Shown here: positions 26,666 to 35,407 of the stretch, one piece after another | Layout of the letters: each line of letters opens with the position of its first letter | Position numbering within the stretch: the first letter of the stretch is position 1 | Origin: Myxococcales bacterium | GTDB taxonomy: Bacteria > Myxococcota_A > Polyangia > Fen-1088 | DNA: 39,327 nt | Reading direction: 5' to 3' | Assembly: GCA_025350815.1 (NCBI GenBank) | Contig: JANXXE010000075.1 | Span: 1-39,327 of the forward strand | Made by a program: the position numbers and the translations under genes | Notes under the pieces: model-generated | What the model was told of the DNA's origin: nothing | Databases searched by the model: none | What the model saw: only the letters and a program-made list of their open reading frames with translations

Positions 26666-26872
26666 ATGCCGAAGATCAAGATGAAGACCAACAGCAGCGT
26701 CAAAAAGCGCTTCAAGCTGACGGCCAGCGGGCGCATCAAGCGAAAGCGCGCCTTCCTGCGTCACAACCTGGGCGCGAAAACTTCTGGTGTAAAGCGCAAG
26801 CTTCGCCGGGGCGCTTATATCAACAAGACACAGGAACATCAGATCAAAGCGATGATTCCTTACGGTCTATAG
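26666..26872 (+). CDS. rpmI: 50S ribosomal protein L35
   Basis: This is a 68-residue, highly basic protein with the L35 signature: [20 protein letters not shown] at the start, then [17 protein letters not shown] and an IKAMIPYGL end. L35 is a structural protein of the large ribosomal subunit. Length and start match the family. The bases before the ATG (CCCCGCCTTCCCC) contain no Shine-Dalgarno sequence, and a promoter sits directly upstream. The mRNA is therefore probably leaderless or nearly so when made from that promoter. Confidence 0.97.
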   Translation: MPKIKMKTNSSVKKRFKLTASGRIKRKRAFLRHNLGAKTSGVKRKLRRGAYINKTQEHQIKAMIPYGL

Positions 26873-26883
26873 GAGCCGAGCCC

Positions 26884-27234
26884 ATGCCCCGCGCAAAAGG
26901 TGGATACAAGTCTCGCCAACGTCGGAACCGGGTGCGCAAGCACGCCAAGGGGTTCCGCGGTGGCCGTTCGAAGTTGTGGAAGGCCGCGATAGAGGCCGTT
27001 CACAGGAAGTGGCGCTTCGCCTTCTTCCATCGCCGCAAAAGGAAATCGGACTTCCGCGGCATCTGGATCGTGCGTATCAATGCGGCCGCCCGCGAGGTGG
27101 GAATGTCCTATTCCCGTCTGATAGCGGGCCTGTCGAAAGCCAACATCGAACTTGATCGCAAGATCCTGTCCGACCTGGCCGTCAGCGACCCCAACGCGTT
27201 CCGGAAGGTGGTCGAAGCCGCGAAGGCGGCGTGA
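26884..27234 (+). CDS. rplT: 50S ribosomal protein L20
   Basis: This is a 116-residue protein with classic L20 features: [33 protein letters not shown] and [23 protein letters not shown]20 binds 23S rRNA and is needed early in 50S assembly. In E. coli it also represses the infC-rpmI-rplT mRNA. An AGGAG site lies eight bases before the ATG and overlaps the end of rpmI. The stop overlaps the pheS start as GTGA. I could not identify an L20-binding leader, and the 60-base infC-rpmI gap leaves little room for one. Confidence 0.98.
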   Translation: MPRAKGGYKSRQRRNRVRKHAKGFRGGRSKLWKAAIEAVHRKWRFAFFHRRKRKSDFRGIWIVRINAAAREVGMSYSRLIAGLSKANIELDRKILSDLAVSDPNAFRKVVEAAKAA

Positions 27235-28313
27235 GTCCGACCGCGCCGGGCGCCGACACACCGGACGCCCGCAGCATCGTCGGCGAGCTCGACCGACTAG
27301 CGCAGGGATTCCGCGAGGATATCTCCGCGCTGTCGACGGAACAGGAGATCCGTCTGGCGCAGGCCCGCTACCTGGGCAAGAAGGGCCTGGCCAGCGAGCT
27401 GATGAAGACGTTGGGGCGCCTTCCGCCCGCCGATCGTCCGGCAGTGGGGGAGGCGGCCAACAAAACGCGTGCCGCGATCGAGGGCGCGGTGGCCACGCGT
27501 CTGGCCGCGCTTGCGGACGCGGCCCTGGTCGGCGACCTTGCGCGCACCATCGACGTGACGCTGCCCGGCCGTGGCCGGCCGCTGGGAACCTTGCACCCGC
27601 TGACCCTGGTTCGCCGCGAGATCGAAGGGATCTTTGCTGCGCTGGGTTTCGAGATTCGAACGGGGCCCTGGCTTGAAACCGAATGGAACAACTTCGACGC
27701 CCTGAACACGCCCGCCGATCATCCCGCGCGCGACATGCAGGATACGTTTTTCGTCGAGGGTGACTTCATTTTGCGTTCGCACACGTCGCCGGTGCAGATT
27801 CGCACGATGTTGGCGGGGCCGCCGCCGGTGAAGATCATCGCTCCGGGCAACGTTTTTCGCCGCGACGACGACGCCACCCACACACCTATGTTTCCTCAGG
27901 TCGAGGGGCTGAGCGTCGGCGCCAGTGTCAGCTTCCGGGATCTGCAAGCGACGCTGTTTTATTTCGTGCAGCGTTTTTTCGGCGCCGGCACCGAGATTCG
28001 CCTGCGCCCCAGCTTCTTTCCGTTCACGGAACCTTCGGCCGAGGTCGATGCGTCCTGCTTTCTGTGTCAGGCGAAGGCGCCCGCGCGCGCCACCTGCCGC
28101 CTGTGCAAGGGATCGGGCTGGATCGAGATCGGCGGCGCGGGGATGGTGCATCCGAATGTCTTCAAGGCCGTCGGTTACGACAAACATGACGTGACGGGAT
28201 TCGCCTTCGGGATGGGCCTGTCGCGCATGGCAATGCTGAAGTACGGAATTTCCGACCTGCGTCTGTTCTACGAAAACGATCTGCGTTTCTTGCAGCAATT
28301 CCCGCCAGGTTAG
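27231..28313 (+). CDS. pheS: Phenylalanyl-tRNA synthetase alpha subunit
   Basis: This is a 360-residue class II subunit. It starts at GTG overlapping the rplT stop (GTGA), so translation is likely coupled to that gene. The N-terminal coiled coil spans about 15-85. The catalytic core has [61 protein letters not shown] and [15 protein letters not shown]. The insert has CFLC and CRLC pairs, a zinc-like knuckle seen in many bacterial PheS. It works as an alpha2-beta2 tetramer with PheT, encoded eight bases downstream. Confidence 0.97.
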   Translation: MSPTAPGADTPDARSIVGELDRLAQGFREDISALSTEQEIRLAQARYLGKKGLASELMKTLGRLPPADRPAVGEAANKTRAAIEGAVATRLAALADAALVGDLARTIDVTLPGRGRPLGTLHPLTLVRREIEGIFAALGFEIRTGPWLETEWNNFDALNTPADHPARDMQDTFFVEGDFILRSHTSPVQIRTMLAGPPPVKIIAPGNVFRRDDDATHTPMFPQVEGLSVGASVSFRDLQATLFYFVQRFFGAGTEIRLRPSFFPFTEPSAEVDASCFLCQAKAPARATCRLCKGSGWIEIGGAGMVHPNVFKAVGYDKHDVTGFAFGMGLSRMAMLKYGISDLRLFYENDLRFLQQFPPG

Positions 28314-28321
28314 GCCACGTC

Positions 28322-30730
28322 ATGAAGATCTCGTTGAATTGGCTCAGGGAGCTGGTGGACCTGCCTGCGGACGCCGATACGACGGCGGTGGCCAACGCGC
28401 TGACGCTGCAGGGCCTGGAAGTGGAAACCATCGAGATGCGCTGCCAGGATCTGCGCGGCGTCTTGGTGGCCGAGGTTCTGGGCATGCGTCCGCACCCCAA
28501 TGCAGAGAAGCTGCGCATCGTCCGCGTGCGCGCTGGCGACCGGGAGGAGGACGTCGTCTGCGGCGCCCCCAATGTCCCGCCGCCCGGCAACCGTGTCTGC
28601 TGGGCCCCGCCCGGCGCCCGGCTGCCGTCGGGCACGCTGGACCAACGCGAGATTCGTGGGGTTTCGTCCCCGGGCATGCTGTGTGGTGAATCGGAACTGG
28701 GAATCGGTCCCCACGCCGACGGCATTCTGATTCTGTCGCCCACCGACCCGCACGGCGCCGATCTGGTCAGTCATTTTGGCCTGCGGGACGACATCCTCGA
28801 TGTCAACGTCACGCCGAACCGCCCCGACGCGCTGTCGCATATGGGCATCGCCCGCGAGCTAGCGGCCTTTTTCGGCACCGCCCTGTGTCCGCCCGTCATC
28901 GACGATGTGCCGCAAGTCGCGCAGGGCCCCGCCATCGACGTTCAGGTAGCGGACCGCACGGCCTGCCCGCGCTACCTCGCGCGCTTCGTGACCAACGTGA
29001 CCGTCGGGCCAAGTCCCCTGGCGATGCGCCAGCGCCTGGCATCCTGTGGCATCCGCGCCATTTCGAATCTGGTCGACGTGACCAACTACGTATTGCTGGA
29101 GACCGGGCACCCGTTGCATGCCTTCGACCTCGACAAACTGTCGGGGGGTATCGTGGTCAGGCGCGCGGGCGCAGGCGAAAGCATGGTGACCCTCGACGGA
29201 CAGGAGCGCGCGTTGTCGGTCGAAGACATCGTGATTGCGGATGCGCGCGGGCCCGTGGCCCTGGCGGGCGTGATGGGTGGGGCGTCAAGCGAGGTTTCGG
29301 CGCAGACGCGGCAGGTGCTACTGGAGGCGGCGACCTTCGAGGGACGCAGCATTCGTCGCACGGCCAAGCGACTCGGCCTGCATTCGGAGGCGTCGTACCG
29401 TTACGAGCGCGGCGTGGACCCGAACGGAATCCCTTTTGCGGCGGCCCGGGCGGCGGCGTTGCTGGCCAAGGTGGGCGGCGGCGCGCTGCTCTTGACCGTG
29501 GTTGATCGCTACCCGCAGGTCGTCAAGCCTCGAAAGGTGCCCCTGTCGGCGCGCAAGCTGCAGCGGCTGACGGGTGCCGCCTACGACGCCGACTTCGCGC
29601 GCGGCAAATTGCAGCGCCTTGGATTTTCCTGCGAATCGACGCCGGACGGACTGCTGGCGACAGTGCCCACGTACCGGCCGGACATCAGCATCGAGGAAGA
29701 TCTGGTCGAGGAAGTCCTGCGCATGGGTGAATACGCCACGCCCGTCGACCGCGGCCGCATTCTGAGCAACGCGAACCCGCTGCCGAACCCCGAGGGGCCG
29801 GCCGACCGGGCGCGCAGCCTACTGGCAGCCGCCGGCCTGCACGAGGTCGCCACCTGGGCCTTCGTGCCACGCGCGGCGCTGACCGCGATTGCCGGTGACA
29901 GGCCTGATGCGGTCCTGTCCGACGGGATGCTGGTCAAGAATCCCATCTCGGCTGACTACGAAGTCATGCGGACGTCCCTGCTGCCGGGTCTGGCGGACGC
30001 CTTGCGCCGGAACCTGGCGCGCGGGGCGGGGCAGGGGGCGTTGCCGTTGTTCGAGGTCGGCCCCGTCGTGCGCCGTCCGCAGCCGGGCGACAACGCGCCG
30101 ACCGAACCGACCTATGCCGCCGGCATCCTTGGCGGCGCGCAGCCGGGTTGGCTGAAGCCGGGTGAGGCGCTGGATTTCTTCGACGCCAAGCACGTCGTCG
30201 GCCAGTTGCTGCGTGGCTTTGGTGTGGATGCGCCGACTTACCGGGCACCGGGAGCTGCGCCGTTCCTACACCCGGGCGTGTCGGCCGAGATTCTACTGTC
30301 CGACGGCGCGGCCATTGGACGTGTCGGCGAGCTGCATCCCGTGGTGGCCCGTCGTCTGGGTTTGGACGTCAAGGCCTTCTATTTCGAGTTGCGCCTCGGC
30401 GCGCTTGTCGGCACACGACCGGCGCTGCGCACTGTTGCCCCTGCGCGTTTTCCGCCGGTCACGCGCGATGTGTCCTTCTGGATTGACGCGGGCATCCCCG
30501 CGGCGGACCAACAGGCGGCCCTGCTGTCGGCCCGCGAGTCCCTGTTGCGCGACGTCGCCGTGCGGGAAGACTTCCGCGATCCACGGTACGCCCCGGCCGG
30601 GCGCAAGGGCATGTTGTGGAGCCTCACCTACCGGGCCGACGATCGCACGCTCACCGACGGGGAAGTGGACGCCGCGCACGCGCGCGTCGTGGCCGCCTTG
30701 TCGCAGGCGCATTCGATTCAGATTCGCTGA
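28322..30730 (+). CDS. pheT: Phenylalanyl-tRNA synthetase beta subunit
   Basis: This is 802 residues, full length. It has an N-terminal tRNA-binding (EMAP-like) domain with HPNAEKLRIVRV, then a B3/B4 editing domain including SNLVDVTNYVLLETGHPLHAFD, then B5 (ISIEEDLVEEVLRM) and a catalytic-like core. The C-terminus is a ferredoxin-like anticodon-binding domain (FPPVTRDVSFWID to the end). The editing domain removes Tyr mischarged onto tRNA-Phe. It starts at an ATG eight bases after pheS. Confidence 0.97.
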   Translation: MKISLNWLRELVDLPADADTTAVANALTLQGLEVETIEMRCQDLRGVLVAEVLGMRPHPNAEKLRIVRVRAGDREEDVVCGAPNVPPPGNRVCWAPPGARLPSGTLDQREIRGVSSPGMLCGESELGIGPHADGILILSPTDPHGADLVSHFGLRDDILDVNVTPNRPDALSHMGIARELAAFFGTALCPPVIDDVPQVAQGPAIDVQVADRTACPRYLARFVTNVTVGPSPLAMRQRLASCGIRAISNLVDVTNYVLLETGHPLHAFDLDKLSGGIVVRRAGAGESMVTLDGQERALSVEDIVIADARGPVALAGVMGGASSEVSAQTRQVLLEAATFEGRSIRRTAKRLGLHSEASYRYERGVDPNGIPFAAARAAALLAKVGGGALLLTVVDRYPQVVKPRKVPLSARKLQRLTGAAYDADFARGKLQRLGFSCESTPDGLLATVPTYRPDISIEEDLVEEVLRMGEYATPVDRGRILSNANPLPNPEGPADRARSLLAAAGLHEVATWAFVPRAALTAIAGDRPDAVLSDGMLVKNPISADYEVMRTSLLPGLADALRRNLARGAGQGALPLFEVGPVVRRPQPGDNAPTEPTYAAGILGGAQPGWLKPGEALDFFDAKHVVGQLLRGFGVDAPTYRAPGAAPFLHPGVSAEILLSDGAAIGRVGELHPVVARRLGLDVKAFYFELRLGALVGTRPALRTVAPARFPPVTRDVSFWIDAGIPAADQQAALLSARESLLRDVAVREDFRDPRYAPAGRKGMLWSLTYRADDRTLTDGEVDAAHARVVAALSQAHSIQIR

Positions 30731-30761
30731 GCCAAGCCTTCAAGGTCAGGTCCTTAACTCT

Positions 30762-30791
30762 TTGACATCAATAGGGTTATGGGACTATACG
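30762..30791 (+). promoter_or_regulatory. Sigma70-type promoter abutting ihfA
   Basis: TTGACA (30762-30767, perfect), an 18-base spacer and TATACG (30786-30791) lie in the pheT-ihfA gap. Seven bases beyond the -10 is the A of the ihfA ATG (30798), so transcription is predicted to start at or next to the start codon. Confidence 0.65.
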
Positions 30792-30797
30792 TGTGTT

Positions 30798-31076
30798 ATG
30801 ACGAAGGCCGATATCGTGGAGACGGTTTACGAGAAGGTGGGGGGCTTTTCGAAAAAGGAAGCGGCCGAGATCGTCGAGACGGTCTTCGACACCATCAAGG
30901 AAACCCTCGAGCGTGGTCAGAAGATCAAGATTTCCGGCTTCGGCAACTTCGTGGTGCGCGACAAGAATGCGCGCGCGGGCCGCAACCCGCAGACCGGCCA
31001 GGAAATCACGATAAGCGCGCGCCGCGTGCTGACCTTCAAGCCCAGCCAAGTTCTCAAGAACGCGCTGAACGGCTAG
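30798..31076 (+). CDS. ihfA: Integration host factor alpha subunit
   Basis: This is a 92-residue DNA-bending protein of the HU/IHF family. It has TKADIVETVYEKVGGFSKKE, the central KISGFGNFVVRDKNARAGRN and the arm TGQEITISARRVLTFKPSQ. The RDKNxRxGRNPxTG pattern favours IHF-alpha over HU. IHF acts in recombination, replication and promoter architecture. The frame is open far upstream inside pheT, but the ATG at 30798 gives the family-standard N-terminus. No Shine-Dalgarno sequence precedes it, and a strong promoter abuts it. The pheT-ihfA-merR-tRNA-Pro order is conserved in many proteobacteria. Confidence 0.94.
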   Translation: MTKADIVETVYEKVGGFSKKEAAEIVETVFDTIKETLERGQKIKISGFGNFVVRDKNARAGRNPQTGQEITISARRVLTFKPSQVLKNALNG

Positions 31077-31093
31077 GGGCGCGCGAATCCATC

Positions 31094-31474
31094 TTGCCGC
31101 GACGAACGCCGGTCCCCGTAGACGCGCTGGGAATTCCCGAGAAGCCCTTCTTCAAGATCGGCGAGGCGGCCCGTCTGTGCGCCGTCAAACCCTACGTCCT
31201 GCGCTACTGGGAGACCGAATTTCGTTCGGTGCGCCCGCAGAAGACGAAGTCGCAGCAGCGTCTGTACCGCAAGAAGGACGTCGAGCTGCTGCTGAAGATC
31301 CGGCATCTGCTGTACGACAACCGATTCACCATCGAGGGCGCCCGCGCCAAGCTGCGTGAACTGGGGCACGATGAGGGGCCGAAACCGCCGGTGCCGCCGC
31401 CTGAAATCGACCGCGAGCACTTAAGAAAGATCAAGCAAGGGCTACTTGATCTGATACGAATAGCGGAAGATTAA
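31094..31474 (+). CDS. MerR-family transcriptional regulator (IHF-linked type)
   Basis: This is about 126 residues, starting probably at TTG 31094. The frame continues upstream within ihfA but has no better start, and AGGGG lies about 14 bases before the TTG, so the start is uncertain. The N-terminal winged helix shows FFKIGEAARLCAVKPYVLRY and WETEF. SQQRLYRKKDVELLLKI then leads into a short helix. No cysteine-rich effector domain follows, only a short Pro-rich linker and a helix, so this is not a metal sensor. Such small MerR proteins lie downstream of ihfA in many proteobacteria and have no settled target. Confidence 0.88.
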   Translation: MPRRTPVPVDALGIPEKPFFKIGEAARLCAVKPYVLRYWETEFRSVRPQKTKSQQRLYRKKDVELLLKIRHLLYDNRFTIEGARAKLRELGHDEGPKPPVPPPEIDREHLRKIKQGLLDLIRIAED

Positions 31475-31486
31475 CGTTCGACACAA

Positions 31487-31563
<77 letters not shown>

Positions 31564-31582
31564 AAACGTCGGGAATTCTTTC

Positions 31583-32377
31583 GTGTCGCGGCCGCTAATT
31601 CTACTTTCAAACGACGACGGCATCGGGGCACCGGGCCTTGCCGCGTCGATCGACGCGCTGTCGGATGTGGCCGACCTGGTGGTGGCCGCGCCCGACCGCG
31701 AGCGCAGCGCGACCTCGCATTCCATCAGCCTGGACCGCCCATTGCGCGCGGACGAAATTCGGCCGGGTGTCTATTCGATCGACGGCACGCCGGTCGACTG
31801 CGTGTACCTGGCGCTTTTGCATCTGGTCGGACGGCGCCCGGACCTGTGCGTGTCGGGAATCAACAACGGCTACAACCTGGGCTCGGATGTCTTTTATTCG
31901 GGCACCGTGGGCGCGGCGGTCGAGGCCGCCCTGCGCGGAGTCCCGTCCATCGCGGTGTCGCTAGAGCGGCGGCGGCCGCAGGACTTTTCGCACGCGGCGG
32001 CTTTCCTGCGTGCACTGGTCACCAGCGTTCTGGGGCACGGGGGCGCCGCGATTCCGCCCGGCTCCTTGCTGAACGTCAACGTGCCGTCGGGCGCGATCGA
32101 CGGCTACCAGATCACGTTTCTGGGCCATCGGGTCTATCGCGATCTGGTGGACGTGCGCCAGGATCTGCGTGGCCGTGCCTACTACTGGATAGGCGGTCCC
32201 GAAGAAAAGGGACCCGAGGTTCCGGGGTCGGATTGCAGCGCCGTCGAGGCCCACCTGGCGTCGGTCACGCCGCTGGATCTGGATCTGACACATAAGGGCC
32301 TGGTCCGCGACCTGACGGCCTGGAAAATAGGCGATTTCGTGCAATCAGCCCCGGTATTGGCTACAACCAAGGTGTGA
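31583..32377 (+). CDS. surE: 5'/3'-nucleotidase SurE
   Basis: This is a 264-residue cytoplasmic metal-dependent phosphatase of nucleoside monophosphates and short polyphosphates. The start is GTG at 31583, with GGGA upstream. Key motifs are ILLSNDDGIGAPG (catalytic Asp-Asp), APDRERSATSHSIS, DGTPVDCVYLALLHL, CVSGINNGYNLGSDVFYSGT and LNVNVP. The stop overlaps pcm as GTGA. The surE-pcm-nlpD order matches the stationary-phase survival cluster of E. coli, but rpoS is missing here. Confidence 0.97.
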   Translation: MSRPLILLSNDDGIGAPGLAASIDALSDVADLVVAAPDRERSATSHSISLDRPLRADEIRPGVYSIDGTPVDCVYLALLHLVGRRPDLCVSGINNGYNLGSDVFYSGTVGAAVEAALRGVPSIAVSLERRRPQDFSHAAAFLRALVTSVLGHGGAAIPPGSLLNVNVPSGAIDGYQITFLGHRVYRDLVDVRQDLRGRAYYWIGGPEEKGPEVPGSDCSAVEAHLASVTPLDLDLTHKGLVRDLTAWKIGDFVQSAPVLATTKV

Positions 32378-33072
32378 AGAAGTCGGGTGACCAGCCCCCG
32401 CAGACGGCTTCGTTCGATCCGTTCGCGGCCTGGCGGGAACAGATGGTGGTCGAGCAGATCGCGCGTCGGGGCGTCCGTGACACGCGCATCCTGCGGGCCA
32501 TGTCCAGGCTGCCACGGCACCGATTCGTCGAGGACAGTTTGCAGCTGGCCGCCTACGAGGATCGCCCCTTGTCGATTGGGTTTGGGCAGACCATCTCGCA
32601 GCCGTTCATGGTGGCCAAAGTGACCGAGCTGGCGGCGCCCGGGCCCACCGATCGCGCGCTCGAGATCGGCGCCGGCTGCGGCTACCAGACCGCGTTGTTG
32701 TCCGAGCTGTGCGCCGAGGTCTATGCGGTCGAAGTCATCCCGCAGCTAGCGCGGCAGGCGATGCTGATTCTGGACGAGCTCGACTGCGACAACGTGACGA
32801 TGGACTCGTTCGACGGCAGCGGCGGGTGGGCGAGGCATGCGCCCTTCGATGTCATCATTGTGTCGGCGGGGGCACCCCAGATCCCGGCGCTGCTGCTGTC
32901 GCAACTGGCGGACGGCGGTAGATTGGTCATCCCAGTCGGGGCGGGCGACCATCAAGAGCTGACCTGCATTCGCCACAAGGGGGACGAATACGAAACCGTG
33001 AAGGACACGCGCTGTCGTTACGTCGATCTCGTTGGGCGCTATGGCGTTGGTACCACGCCCCCACAAGCCTGA
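32374..33072 (+). CDS. pcm: Protein-L-isoaspartate O-methyltransferase
   Basis: This 232-residue enzyme uses S-adenosylmethionine to methylate isoaspartyl residues, starting repair of aged proteins. It starts at GTG overlapping the surE stop. The substrate-binding segment is GFGQTISQPFMVA. Motif I for SAM is ALEIGAGCGYQTALL. PFDVIIVSAGAPQIP and LVIPVG follow as in the family. The C-terminal 32 bases overlap the next gene. Confidence 0.96.
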   Translation: MKKSGDQPPQTASFDPFAAWREQMVVEQIARRGVRDTRILRAMSRLPRHRFVEDSLQLAAYEDRPLSIGFGQTISQPFMVAKVTELAAPGPTDRALEIGAGCGYQTALLSELCAEVYAVEVIPQLARQAMLILDELDCDNVTMDSFDGSGGWARHAPFDVIIVSAGAPQIPALLLSQLADGGRLVIPVGAGDHQELTCIRHKGDEYETVKDTRCRYVDLVGRYGVGTTPPQA

Positions 33073-33805
33073 ACGGTCCCGCTGGCCCGCCTGGCGGATC
33101 GCCGCTGTGGCCACGCTGGTGATCGTCGGCTGTGGACACGTGGGCGCGCCCCTACACCCGGATAACCCTCCGGGCGCCTGGTACGTGGTGCGGCAGGGCG
33201 AGACGATGGCGACGATCGCCACGCGGACCGGTGTTCCACTGGAGGATCTGCTGGAGATCAACGGGCTACGGCGGACCGACAAGGTCGACAGCGGTCGCCT
33301 GATCTATCTGCTGGATGGCGAGGCGCGACGGCCCTCTGTCGCCCCCCGCTCATCGACCGAGCCGCCAGCGCCACGTTCCGTCGGGGCCAAAGGTCCGATC
33401 GGGGGCAAGTCGCCTGGGTCGACGGCGCCGTTTCGTTGGCCGCTGACGGCCCCTCGCCTGACGTCCGCCTTCGGACAGCGACAGGGGCGCGTACACGAAG
33501 GCATCGATCTGGGCGCGCCCACCGGCACGCCGATCCTGGCCGCGGCCGACGGGCTGGTCATCTACGCGGGCAACGGCGTCAGCGGCTACGGCAACATGAT
33601 TGTGCTGCAGCATGAAGGGGACTTCCTGACTGTATACGCGCACAGCTCGATTCTGCTGGCGCACGTGGGTGATCACGTTGTGGCCGGGCACGAAATTTGT
33701 CGGGTCGGGCAAAGCGGCCGCGCCACGGCCCCGCACTTGCATTTCGAGATCCGCCGGGGGCAAGTTCCGGACGATCCCTTGCACTACCTGCCTGCCTTGC
33801 CGTGA
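33041..33805 (+). CDS. nlpD: NlpD-like lipoprotein with LysM and M23 peptidase domains
   Basis: This is 254 residues from ATG 33041; TTG at 33032 is an alternative. The leader ends in IVGC (Cys31). A LysM wall-binding domain (WYVVRQGETMATIATRTG) spans about 47-95, followed by a linker. The C-terminal M23/LytM domain (about 150-254) includes HEGID, YAGNGVSGYGNMIVLQHEG, VYAHSS, HLHFEIR and DPLHYLP. Unlike E. coli NlpD, all the zinc ligands (HxxxD, HxH) look intact. The protein could therefore cut peptide cross-links itself rather than only activate an amidase. The position after surE-pcm supports orthology. It overlaps pcm by 32 bases. Confidence 0.9.
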   Translation: MALVPRPHKPERSRWPAWRIAAVATLVIVGCGHVGAPLHPDNPPGAWYVVRQGETMATIATRTGVPLEDLLEINGLRRTDKVDSGRLIYLLDGEARRPSVAPRSSTEPPAPRSVGAKGPIGGKSPGSTAPFRWPLTAPRLTSAFGQRQGRVHEGIDLGAPTGTPILAAADGLVIYAGNGVSGYGNMIVLQHEGDFLTVYAHSSILLAHVGDHVVAGHEICRVGQSGRATAPHLHFEIRRGQVPDDPLHYLPALP

Positions 33806-33812
33806 GCCACCG

Positions 33813-34352
33813 ATGACCCAGCGCCGAAGTCCCAAAGCCATCGACCTGAAGACCTTGATCCGCGACGTCCCCGATTTTCCGCGGCCGGGGATTTTGTTCC
33901 GGGACGTGACGCCCCTGATGGCCGACGCGGCGGCCTTTCGCGAAACCATCGACAGGCTGGCCGAACGCGCGGGCGAGTACCGACCGGCGGCCATCGTGGG
34001 CATCGAATCGCGCGGTTTCATCTTCGGGGCGACGGTGGCCGCTAAACTGGGCGTCGGGTTTGTGCCCATTCGCAAACCGGGCAAGCTGCCGTTTCGAACG
34101 CGCCAGCAGCGCTATGAACTGGAATACGGCAGCGACGGCGTCGAGATTCACATCGACGCCCTGGACGGCGGCGCGCGCGTGGTGATCGTCGACGATTTGC
34201 TGGCAACGGGCGGAACCGCCGGCGCGGCTTTGAATCTGGTGTCGGGGATCGGCGCCAAGGTCGTCGCGGCGCTGTTCGTCATCGAGCTGCGCGCACTACG
34301 GGGACGCGATCGGCTGCCCGGCGTTCCGGTTCACGCCCTCATCGGATATTGA
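33813..34352 (+). CDS. apt: Adenine phosphoribosyltransferase
   Basis: This 179-residue purine-salvage enzyme makes AMP from adenine and PRPP. It has LIRDVPDFPRPGILFRDVTPL, the adenine-binding GIESRGFIFG, PIRKPGKLP, and the PRPP loop VVIVDDLLATGGT (about 127-139). The ATG at 33813 lies seven bases after nlpD, although the frame is open further upstream. Its 3' end overlaps the convergent dtd gene by 14 bases. Confidence 0.96.
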   Translation: MTQRRSPKAIDLKTLIRDVPDFPRPGILFRDVTPLMADAAAFRETIDRLAERAGEYRPAAIVGIESRGFIFGATVAAKLGVGFVPIRKPGKLPFRTRQQRYELEYGSDGVEIHIDALDGGARVVIVDDLLATGGTAGAALNLVSGIGAKVVAALFVIELRALRGRDRLPGVPVHALIGY

Positions 34353-34812
34353 CCAGGGCGCCGCCGCGCGCCTCGACGATGAAAGTCACCGGCCCGTCGT
34401 TCAGCAAATGCACGGCCATGTCCGCGGCAAACTGTCCGGTGGCGACGGACAAGCCTTCGGCTCTCAGGTCGGCCACCACCTGCTCGTACAAGATGCGGGC
34501 ACGCGGGGGCTGCTCGGCTGTTTCGAAGCTGGGGCGGTTGCCCCTGTGGATGTTGCCCGCCAGCGTGAACTGGCTGACCACCAAACAGGCGCCACCGATG
34601 TCCAGAATCGACCGGTCCATCTCGGGCCCGGCGGGGATGTCGCGTGGGAAAATGCGCAGGCGCGCCACCTTGCGGGCGGTCGCGGCCGCATCGGCCTCGC
34701 TGTCGTTTCGTTCGACGCCCACGAACAGCAGCAGGCCCCGGTTGATCTGACCGACGACGGCGCCGTCAACCCGAACCTCGGCGTGGGCCACGCGCTGTAC
34801 CACGGTGATCAC
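34339..34812 (-). CDS. dtd: D-aminoacyl-tRNA deacylase
   Basis: This 157-residue enzyme removes D-amino acids (and Gly mischarged on tRNA-Ala) from tRNA. The GTG at 34812 gives the normal N-terminus, [16 protein letters not shown]. It overlaps the upstream stop as GTGA. An ATG at 34842 would add ten non-conserved residues. The active-site motifs SQFTLAGN and NDGPVTFIVEA (Gly-cisPro) are intact. It is probably co-expressed with the DUF402 gene. The last 14 bases overlap apt on the other strand. Confidence 0.95.
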   Translation of the reverse strand: MITVVQRVAHAEVRVDGAVVGQINRGLLLFVGVERNDSEADAAATARKVARLRIFPRDIPAGPEMDRSILDIGGACLVVSQFTLAGNIHRGNRPSFETAEQPPRARILYEQVVADLRAEGLSVATGQFAADMAVHLLNDGPVTFIVEARGGALVNIR

Positions 34813-35321
34813 GGGCGCGCCTGCCCGAAAACGCGCGGCCACAGGGTCCGCGAGGACGATTCAAGCGCGCCGATGATCTTGTCGGCGTCGCGGATGATCG
34901 TGGAACGCGCCGCCGCAATCGTTGCCTGCGTGGCGGCGTCGAGATCGGCCGGGACCTCGTCCTCGTCCAGCACCGCGGGCGGTGCGCCAGGCCGAACCAG
35001 CACGTCAATGGCAAGATCGCGCCAGGTCAGCGTTCCATCCGCAATCTGCGTGCGGTCGGCAAGGTTGAAGTAGTGGCCCAGTGTCGCGCCCCCGGGCGCC
35101 ATCCAGTGATACACGTTGTAGGGGCGGTCTTCCCAGAAGTAGCCGAAAGTGACCGTGCCAGCGGGCAGGGTAAGGTTTGCAACCCGTATGGCGGCGTCAG
35201 ACACGAAGATGACAACCGCGGCGCCGGCTGCGCGGGTGATGAGGCGGCAGCGGTAGATCTTTTCCACGCCAAGCAGGGTCGTCTTGGTCTCTGTGATCTC
35301 GGCGAGGATCTGCTGCAGCAT
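34809..35321 (-). CDS. DUF402 / FomD-like nucleotide hydrolase family protein
   Basis: This is a 170-residue protein with the DUF402 core: [40 protein letters not shown] and LDEDEVP. Conserved Trp, Tyr, Asn, Asp and Glu residues in these blocks are the phosphate- and metal-binding positions in FomD and in bacterial nucleoside di/triphosphatases of this family. The substrate cannot be inferred. The C-terminal helix (about 135-170) is typical. Its stop overlaps dtd as GTGA. It is divergent from msrP, with an 86-base gap. Confidence 0.85.
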   Translation of the reverse strand: MLQQILAEITETKTTLLGVEKIYRCRLITRAAGAAVVIFVSDAAIRVANLTLPAGTVTFGYFWEDRPYNVYHWMAPGGATLGHYFNLADRTQIADGTLTWRDLAIDVLVRPGAPPAVLDEDEVPADLDAATQATIAAARSTIIRDADKIIGALESSSRTLWPRVFGQARP

Positions 35322-35407
35322 CGCTGCCGCATCGTACCAGGAACCGAATCTGCGCTATGATCCGTAACCCCTGCGCCCGCACCGCCGTATTGCTTCTGGG
35401 AGGCCTG

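Noticed and set aside
27297-28298. 333-codon minus-strand reading frame
   Set aside because: It is antisense to pheS.
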